A stretch of 64,000 nucleotides of DNA from NCBI GenBank assembly GCA_002383285.1, contig DFXU01000002.1, forward strand, positions 1-64,000, in the 5' to 3' direction. Position 1 is the stretch's first letter; each line of letters begins with the position of its first letter. Source of the stretch: Caryophanales bacterium UBA4100. GTDB lineage: Bacteria > Bacillota > Bacilli > Paenibacillales > UBA4045. Shown one piece after another: positions 59,019 through 64,000 of the stretch. Under the pieces are notes generated by a model. The model ran no database searches, had not been told where the DNA came from, and saw nothing but the letters and a program-made list of their open reading frames with translations. Both the position numbers and the translations under genes were made by a program.

Positions 59019-59885
59019 CTAATTAGTAATATTCGCATCAATTTGATCTGCGATAGCGGTGCCGAGCTCACCTGCACGTTCAGCTGCACGAAGGACAGCA
59101 TTCGAGATATGTTCAGCAACATCATTCGCACTCATCAGCTCAAGCGCAGCCTGTGTAGTTCCACCTGGTGAGGTGACTTTCTTACGTAGATCGGCAGGGC
59201 TCTCCTTCGTTTGAAGTACCATGTTGGCTGCTCCAAGCACTGTTTGTACGGTTAATAGCCGAGCGGCAGTCGCATCAAGACCACCTGAGATTCCTCCGGC
59301 TATCATGGCCTCCATTATATAATAGATATAGGCAGGACCACTACCCGATACACCAGTTACAATATCCAACGCTGCCTCTTCAACCTCACAAACGATACCG
59401 ATTGATTCGAAGATATCTCTAGCAAGCTTTTGCTGCACTAGTGTTGTCTGTTGAGAGTAGCTGATGCCTGTTGCCCCAAGACCAATTGTACTCGAGGTAT
59501 TCGGCATGCTTCGGACGATCGAGAGAGAGTGGCCAACAAGCTTCTCAATAGAAGGGATAGATAAGCCCGCGATTACGGAGATGATCAGCTGATTCGTGCG
59601 TAGTGAGGTGTGATACATACGAATCGCATCTGCAGCATCCTTGGGCTTCATAGCTAACACAATAATATCTGCACCTGATATCGTTTGCTTACGCTGCTCC
59701 TCGTCCTGTGAGTAACTGACACCATAGGCCAGATTCAGCTCAAGTAAACGTTCTTGATTTCCCCGATTGATCATTGTAATCTGCTTAGGATTCATGCTAT
59801 CCAGCTGTATTAATCCTCGTACAATCGCCTCAGACATTGAGCCTGCGCCGATGAAGCATATATTCTGTTCAGATAATGTGTGCAT
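59019..59885 (-). CDS. proC: Pyrroline-5-carboxylate reductase
   Basis: 288 residues. Last step of proline synthesis. FIGAGSMSEAIVRGL near residue 11 binds NAD(P)H, VRSMPNTSSTIGLGATG is the conserved central block, and GVSGSGPAYIYYIMEAM with KVTSPGGTTQAALE forms the substrate site. proA lies 23 bases upstream. Confidence 0.95.
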   Translation of the reverse strand: MHTLSEQNICFIGAGSMSEAIVRGLIQLDSMNPKQITMINRGNQERLLELNLAYGVSYSQDEEQRKQTISGADIIVLAMKPKDAADAIRMYHTSLRTNQLIISVIAGLSIPSIEKLVGHSLSIVRSMPNTSSTIGLGATGISYSQQTTLVQQKLARDIFESIGIVCEVEEAALDIVTGVSGSGPAYIYYIMEAMIAGGISGGLDATAARLLTVQTVLGAANMVLQTKESPADLRKKVTSPGGTTQAALELMSANDVAEHISNAVLRAAERAGELGTAIADQIDANITN

Positions 59886-59908
59886 GCTGTTCCTCCAGCT
59901 TGAAAAAT

Positions 59909-61153
59909 TTATTTAATCTGACCATTACCATGAATAATGTATTTAGTCGATGTAAGCGCAGGTAAACCCATTGGACCTCGAGCATGAAGCTTCTGTGTGC
60001 TAATACCAATCTCTGCACCGAAGCCAAATTCAAAGCCATCTGTGAAGCGTGTAGACGCATTGTGATAGACAGCGGCTGCATCGACCTCATTCAAGAATTG
60101 TACTGCGTGGTCACTATTCTCAGTAACGATACATTCGGAATGCTGCGTACCATATTTTTGAATATGAGCAATAGCTTCATCAACATTAGCAACAATCTTG
60201 ACGGATAGAATGTAATCATTATATTCGGTGCTCCAATCCTCTTCATCAGCAGCATTAGCCCAAGGAATAAGCTTGCGTGTTGCTGAGCAGCCACGAATTT
60301 CTACGTTGAGATTCTTCAGCTGCTCTCCTAAGGACAGGAGATGCTTGGCGGCATAAGCTTCATGTACTAATAAGGTTTCCATTGCATTACATACTGAGGG
60401 GCGCTGAACCTTAGCATTAATAGCGATGGCTTCGGCCATAGTTACCTGTGCTTGATCGTCAATAAATGTGTGGCACACGCCAGCCCCTGTCTCTATAACG
60501 GGTACCTTGGAGTTCATAACGACATTCTGAATGAGGGAATGTCCGCCGCGAGGAATGATTACATCTAGCACACCAATTAGTTTAAACATCTCGTCGACGG
60601 AGGCACGACTAGGATCATTAATTAGCTGTAATGCATCAAGCGGGATAGAGGAGCTCTTCAATGCACTCTTAAGAACCTTAATAATCTGATCATTCGAATG
60701 AAGAGCCGCTGACCCACCCCGTAGGACAACGGCATTCCCGGTCTTCAAGCATAATCCTGCAGCATCCACGGTTACATTCGGACGGGCTTCATATATAATG
60801 CCTATGACACCGATCGGTACACGGATCTTGCGTATGAATAGACCATTAGGTCGTGTCGTCTCTTCTAAGGTATCTCCCACAGGATCAGGCAGCTCAACTA
60901 TCTGACGAAGTCCCTCAGCCATAGATTCGATTCTATCAGGATTTAAGGCAAGACGATCAAGGAGAGACTCGGTTGTTCCGTTATGACGACCGGCCTCAAG
61001 ATCAAGCTGATTAGCGGCTATTATGGAGTCCTGCTCCTTGATTAGAGCTGCTGCCATCTGAAGCAGTGCATGATTCTTCTGCTCAGTCGTCAGCTGACTA
61101 AGTATTCCTGAAGCTTGTTTGGCTAATTGTGCAATGGATCTTACATCACTCAT
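59909..61153 (-). CDS. proA: Gamma-glutamyl phosphate reductase
   Basis: 414 residues. Reduces glutamyl 5-phosphate to the semialdehyde. IRVPIGVIGIIYEARPNVTVD, LKTGNAVVLRGGSAA, and the catalytic cysteine in VQRPSVCNAMETLL (near 256) are typical, as is ASTRFTDGFEFGFGAEIGIST. proB lies 24 bases upstream and channels the unstable phosphate to it. Confidence 0.96.
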   Translation of the reverse strand: MSDVRSIAQLAKQASGILSQLTTEQKNHALLQMAAALIKEQDSIIAANQLDLEAGRHNGTTESLLDRLALNPDRIESMAEGLRQIVELPDPVGDTLEETTRPNGLFIRKIRVPIGVIGIIYEARPNVTVDAAGLCLKTGNAVVLRGGSAALHSNDQIIKVLKSALKSSSIPLDALQLINDPSRASVDEMFKLIGVLDVIIPRGGHSLIQNVVMNSKVPVIETGAGVCHTFIDDQAQVTMAEAIAINAKVQRPSVCNAMETLLVHEAYAAKHLLSLGEQLKNLNVEIRGCSATRKLIPWANAADEEDWSTEYNDYILSVKIVANVDEAIAHIQKYGTQHSECIVTENSDHAVQFLNEVDAAAVYHNASTRFTDGFEFGFGAEIGISTQKLHARGPMGLPALTSTKYIIHGNGQIK

Positions 61154-61177
61154 AATTCATAACCTCCTATAAAGTGT

Positions 61178-62281
61178 TTAACCCTCTGACGATACCCATT
61201 CATCTCGATGGATAACCTCTGGTCGAATTACCTCAACTCTCTTCTGTACTTCATCAAGGGATAGCCCTGCAACTGCTGTTAATTGCCAGGAGGCATAGTT
61301 GACTACACCACGACCAATGCGCTGTCGCTCCATTCCTATAACGTCTACAACGTCTCCAGGATGAAAGTCGCCGATCGTCTCTCTAACACCTGCTGGGAGT
61401 AAGCTCTTACCACCAGTCAGTAACGCCTTCATAGCGCCATCATCGACGATAATCGTTCCTTGTGGTGAGGAGTGGAAGCCGACCCACTGCTTCTTCATCG
61501 ATAGTGTATGCAGACTCGTCTCGAAGTAGGTACCCTTGCCACTACCTTCTACAGCGGATAATAAGTCACCTTCAACGTTAGCCTGTCCGATGAATACAGG
61601 AATTCCTCCCCGTGTTGCTATTCGTGCAGCTTCGATCTTGGATCTCATGCCACCCGTACCTACTGCTGACCCAGCACCGCCTGCTATACGGAATATGTGC
61701 TCATCAATCTGATCTACACGTTCGATTTTAATAGCTTCGGTATTCTTACGTGGGTCAGCGGTATACAGGCCATCCATATCGGTCACAATGAGCAGTCGAG
61801 ATGCCTTAACTACATTAGCAACAAGAGCAGACAAAGTATCGTTCTCACTAAATTTTAACTCATCTACGGACACAGTGTCATTCTCATTAATAATAGGAAT
61901 AACATGATGCTTCAATAATTCCTCGATGGTCATCAATGCATTATGAATTCGTTTGCGATTAGAGAAATCAGGACGAGTAAGTAGAAGCTGAGCTACACGA
62001 TGGTCATATTGGGCAAATGCTTCATTATAGGCTTGCATCAATAAGGCTTGTCCCACTGCTGCTGCCGCTTGCTTCTCATGTAAATGCTTGGGTCGTTGTG
62101 TGTAACCGATGGACCGAAACCCTGCAGCAACAGCGCCCGACGTTACGAGCATCACGGAATAACCTGCTTGCTTAAGGCTAACGAGCTCTCTAGCGAAGAA
62201 ATTGATAGATTCTCGATGAATGCCTCCCCCGGGTGAGGTGAGGGAGCTGCTGCCTATCTTTACAACTATTATTGGACTCAT
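61178..62281 (-). CDS. proB: Glutamate 5-kinase
   Basis: 367 residues. First step of proline synthesis. The kinase domain has VVKIGSSSLTSPGGG, VTSGAVAAGFRSI, PIINENDTVSVDELKFSENDTLSA (near 136-159; proline feedback region) and VGTGGMRSKIEAARIA. A C-terminal PUA domain (about 275-350) is present, as in the standard form. A weak promoter TTGTTT-N18-TATACA can be read on the minus strand in the 130-base divergent gap with fabV. That gap is too short for a proline T-box. Confidence 0.96.
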   Translation of the reverse strand: MSPIIVVKIGSSSLTSPGGGIHRESINFFARELVSLKQAGYSVMLVTSGAVAAGFRSIGYTQRPKHLHEKQAAAAVGQALLMQAYNEAFAQYDHRVAQLLLTRPDFSNRKRIHNALMTIEELLKHHVIPIINENDTVSVDELKFSENDTLSALVANVVKASRLLIVTDMDGLYTADPRKNTEAIKIERVDQIDEHIFRIAGGAGSAVGTGGMRSKIEAARIATRGGIPVFIGQANVEGDLLSAVEGSGKGTYFETSLHTLSMKKQWVGFHSSPQGTIIVDDGAMKALLTGGKSLLPAGVRETIGDFHPGDVVDVIGMERQRIGRGVVNYASWQLTAVAGLSLDEVQKRVEVIRPEVIHRDEWVSSEG

Positions 62282-62341
62282 AAGAATATCACTCCGTTAG
62301 CAAGACTATGTATAGTAATCAAGTTGGTAAATAAACAATCA

Positions 62342-62371
62342 TTGAGATAAAGTAGACATTTACTATATAAT
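62342..62371 (+). promoter_or_regulatory. Sigma-A promoter of fabV
   Basis: TTGAGA (62342-62347), 18-base spacer, TATAAT (62366-62371), about 40 bp before fabV. Confidence 0.65.
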
Positions 62372-62413
62372 GCAGAATAGCATATCATTTTTCCAATCGA
62401 AAGGAAATGAACT

Positions 62414-63595
62414 ATGGTCATACAACCGAAAATTCGTGGATTCATCTGCACGACTGCACATCCTACTGGCTGTGCGGAGAACGTGAAGGAGCAAATCTCA
62501 TATGTGCAAAGTCAGCCGAGCATCGATGGTCCGAAGAAAGTACTCGTTCTTGGTGCCTCTACCGGGTTTGGTTTGGCATCACGCATCACTGCAGCATTCG
62601 GCAGTGGAGCAGCTACTATCGGTGTATTCTTCGAACGACCTGCTGAGAATGGGAGAACGGCATCAGCAGGCTGGTATAACACTGCCGCATTCGAGGATGC
62701 AGCGCGTGAAGCGGGCTTATATGCACATAGTATCAATGGTGATGCATTCTCCGATGATATTAAGCGTCAGACAATAGACTTAATTAAGTCACAGCTTGGA
62801 CAAGTAGATATGGTTATCTACAGCTTGGCATCTCCACGGAGGACTGATCCTCGAACGGGTGAAACGTATAGCTCCGTACTTAAACCAATTGGTCAAGATT
62901 ACACGAGTATCACCGTTGATACGAATGCAGGTGTAGTCTCCGAGGTTTCACTTGTAGCAGCAACGGAGGAAGAGCAGGCGCATACGGTGAAAGTCATGGG
63001 CGGCGAGGATTGGAGAATATGGCTAGAGGAGCTGAAGGCTGCGGGTGTACTAGCCGAAGGTGTTACAACGGTTGCTTATTCCTATATTGGACCCGTGATG
63101 ACGCATTCCGTTTATCGTGAGGGTACGATAGGCCGCGCTAAGGATCACTTGGAGCAGACAGCTCATGAGATACAAGGCTTCCTCGCAGATTTGCAGGGTC
63201 GAGCTTATGTGTCTGTTAACAAAGCGCTTGTTACTCAAGCGAGCTCCGCCATACCTGTAGTACCATTGTACATAGCCTTATTGTTCCGAGTGATGAAAGA
63301 AAAGGGACTTCATGAAGGCTGTATTGAGCAGATGTATCGCATGTTCGCTGATCGACTCTATAGTGGTTCAGAGGTAGCTACTGATGAGAAGGGCCGTGTT
63401 CGTGTAGATGATCTAGAGATGCGCGAGGATGTTCAACAGGAGGTTGCTAAGCTTTGGGACAAGGTAAACTCTGATAATCTAACGGACATCTCAGACATTG
63501 AGGGCTACCGAGAGGACTTCTTGAAATTATTCGGGTTTGGTGTTGCTGGCGTGGATTACGATGCGGATGTAGAAGAGAATGTGGATTTACAATAG
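62414..63595 (+). CDS. fabV: Trans-2-enoyl-CoA/ACP reductase FabV
   Basis: 393 residues, larger than FabI. NADH-dependent reductase completing each fatty-acid elongation cycle. KVLVLGASTGFGLASRI near 42-58 binds the nucleotide. The YSLASPRRTDP block is diagnostic and the catalytic pair is Y-x8-K in VYREGTIGRAK near 236-246. AYSYIGP supplies a further tyrosine. FabV enzymes are generally insensitive to triclosan, a family property. GAAAGGAAA precedes ATG 62414. A terminator follows. Whether FabI is also present cannot be told. Confidence 0.95.
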   Translation: MVIQPKIRGFICTTAHPTGCAENVKEQISYVQSQPSIDGPKKVLVLGASTGFGLASRITAAFGSGAATIGVFFERPAENGRTASAGWYNTAAFEDAAREAGLYAHSINGDAFSDDIKRQTIDLIKSQLGQVDMVIYSLASPRRTDPRTGETYSSVLKPIGQDYTSITVDTNAGVVSEVSLVAATEEEQAHTVKVMGGEDWRIWLEELKAAGVLAEGVTTVAYSYIGPVMTHSVYREGTIGRAKDHLEQTAHEIQGFLADLQGRAYVSVNKALVTQASSAIPVVPLYIALLFRVMKEKGLHEGCIEQMYRMFADRLYSGSEVATDEKGRVRVDDLEMREDVQQEVAKLWDKVNSDNLTDISDIEGYREDFLKLFGFGVAGVDYDADVEENVDLQ

Positions 63596-63633
63596 TGCTA
63601 TAATTGCTGCTTGGCGGCAAGTTGAACCACAGA

Positions 63634-63655
63634 GGGTCCTTCGGGACCCTTTTTT
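63634..63655. terminator. Intrinsic terminator after fabV
   Basis: GGGTCC (63634-63639), TTCG loop, GGACCC (63644-63649), six T. An outer CCACA/TGTGTGG pairing flanks it, so it may also serve the convergent AraC-type gene. Nothing else is seen in 63656-63737. Confidence 0.92.
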
Positions 63656-63737
63656 GTGTGGAATAGCTTATTGTACTAAAATTGTTTCAATCCTGATTGT
63701 TTGAGTCATGTTGTTCGGTATTTTCCTGATTCAGTAG

Positions 63738-64000
63738 CTACATTAATTTCTGACGATTCGCTCGATATTGTCCAGGAGATATTCCCTCGTGTTGGCGAAA
63801 TAAGCGGGCAAAATAATTTATGCTAGATATGCCAACTTGCTCTCCCACCTCACCGACCGTCAAATTGCTCTGTATTAGAAGTATCTTAGCTTTCTCCATC
63901 TGTAGATGGTGTCGATATTGAAGGGGGCTTAAACCGGTAAATTGCTTCAAGCAGCGAGATAGATAATCAAAATGGAAATGTAAGGTATGCTGCATATGAT
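63738..64000 (-). CDS. AraC-family transcriptional regulator, C-terminal end
   Basis: 86 residues visible; the reading frame is open to the window edge, so the start and sensor domain lie outside. Two helix-turn-helix units of the AraC/XylS DNA-binding domain: DYLSRCLKQFTGLSPLQYR, then LLIQSNLTVGEVGEQVGISS and YFARLFRQHEGISPGQYR. Ligand and targets unknown. It converges on fabV. Confidence 0.88.
   Translation of the reverse strand, partial: HMQHTLHFHFDYLSRCLKQFTGLSPLQYRHHLQMEKAKILLIQSNLTVGEVGEQVGISSINYFARLFRQHEGISPGQYRANRQKLM

Noticed and set aside
62282..62413. Proline T-box or riboswitch before proB
   Set aside because: The divergent gap is about 130 bases, shared with the fabV promoter, and holds no terminator-type stem on the minus strand.

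Overview
The window looks like a chromosomal segment of an endospore-forming Firmicute of the Paenibacillaceae (Paenibacillus or Cohnella type). Three things point there. Sporulation genes (spoVIF, spoIVA, ypjB) sit in the middle of housekeeping genes. Gene order largely follows Bacillus subtilis (der..gpsA-yphE-yphF-spoIVA-hbs-mtrB-gerC-ndk-cheR-aro-trp-hisC-tyrA..ypiF-qcrABC-ypjA-ypjB..dapB-mgsA-bshB1-bshA-cca-birA-panBCD-dinG..ypmB..asnS-dnaD). Start codons are frequently TTG or GTG behind strong Shine-Dalgarno sites. Species assignment is inference. I see no transposase, prophage, CRISPR array, tRNA or rRNA; the segment is core genome with lineage-specific insertions.

Layout. 1-7.0 kb: der (5'-truncated by the window), plsY, gpsA, spoVIF, DUF2768, two 2Fe-2S ferredoxins, a YphF-like lipoprotein, spoIVA, hup and mtrB (TRAP). 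7.1-14.2 kb: the heptaprenyl diphosphate synthase/menG block (hepS-menG...hepT), interrupted by three genes of a futalosine-type menaquinone route (UbiA-like, UbiX-like, mqnA), then ndk, cheR and a 53-residue protein. 14.3-25.7 kb: aroC-aroB-aroH, then trpEDCFBA-hisC-tyrA behind a TRAP-controlled leader. 25.8-33.3 kb: a possible short RNA, an ECF sigma/anti-sigma pair, a histidine phosphatase, an unrecognised gene, gamma-carbonic anhydrase, DUF2487, qcrABC and a DUF1405 protein. 33.3-41.7 kb: ypjB, yitT (minus), ypjD, a TPR protein, dapB, mgsA, bshB1, bshA, cca, birA. 41.7-47.8 kb: panBCD behind a pan-type RNA switch, dinG, rex. 47.8-56.1 kb: mtaD, ypmB, a membrane protein overlapping an FtsH-like protease, a 3-hydroxyacyl-CoA dehydrogenase, ackA, asnS, dnaD. 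56.4-62.3 kb (minus): proB-proA-proC-mtnW-mtnX-mtnB. 62.4-64 kb: fabV (plus) and the end of an AraC-family regulator (minus).

How the parts connect. Chorismate made by the aro genes feeds tryptophan (trp), phenylalanine/tyrosine (aroH, tyrA, hisC) and, through MqnA, menaquinone. HepS/HepT supply the prenyl chain, the UbiA-like protein attaches it and MenG methylates the ring; QcrABC uses the menaquinol and Rex senses NADH. TRAP made from mtrB should act on the nine-triplet site 10 kb downstream. The most notable non-coding structures are the panB leader, whose three elements are mutually exclusive; the trp leader; a hairpin that buries the ypjB ribosome-binding site and start codon; a consensus promoter followed about 60 bp later by a terminator; and a degenerate three-unit tandem repeat between dnaD and mtnB.

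Limits: all calls come from reading the sequence and its translation. No database search, folding program or alignment was run, and homology calls rest on recognised motifs and gene order.
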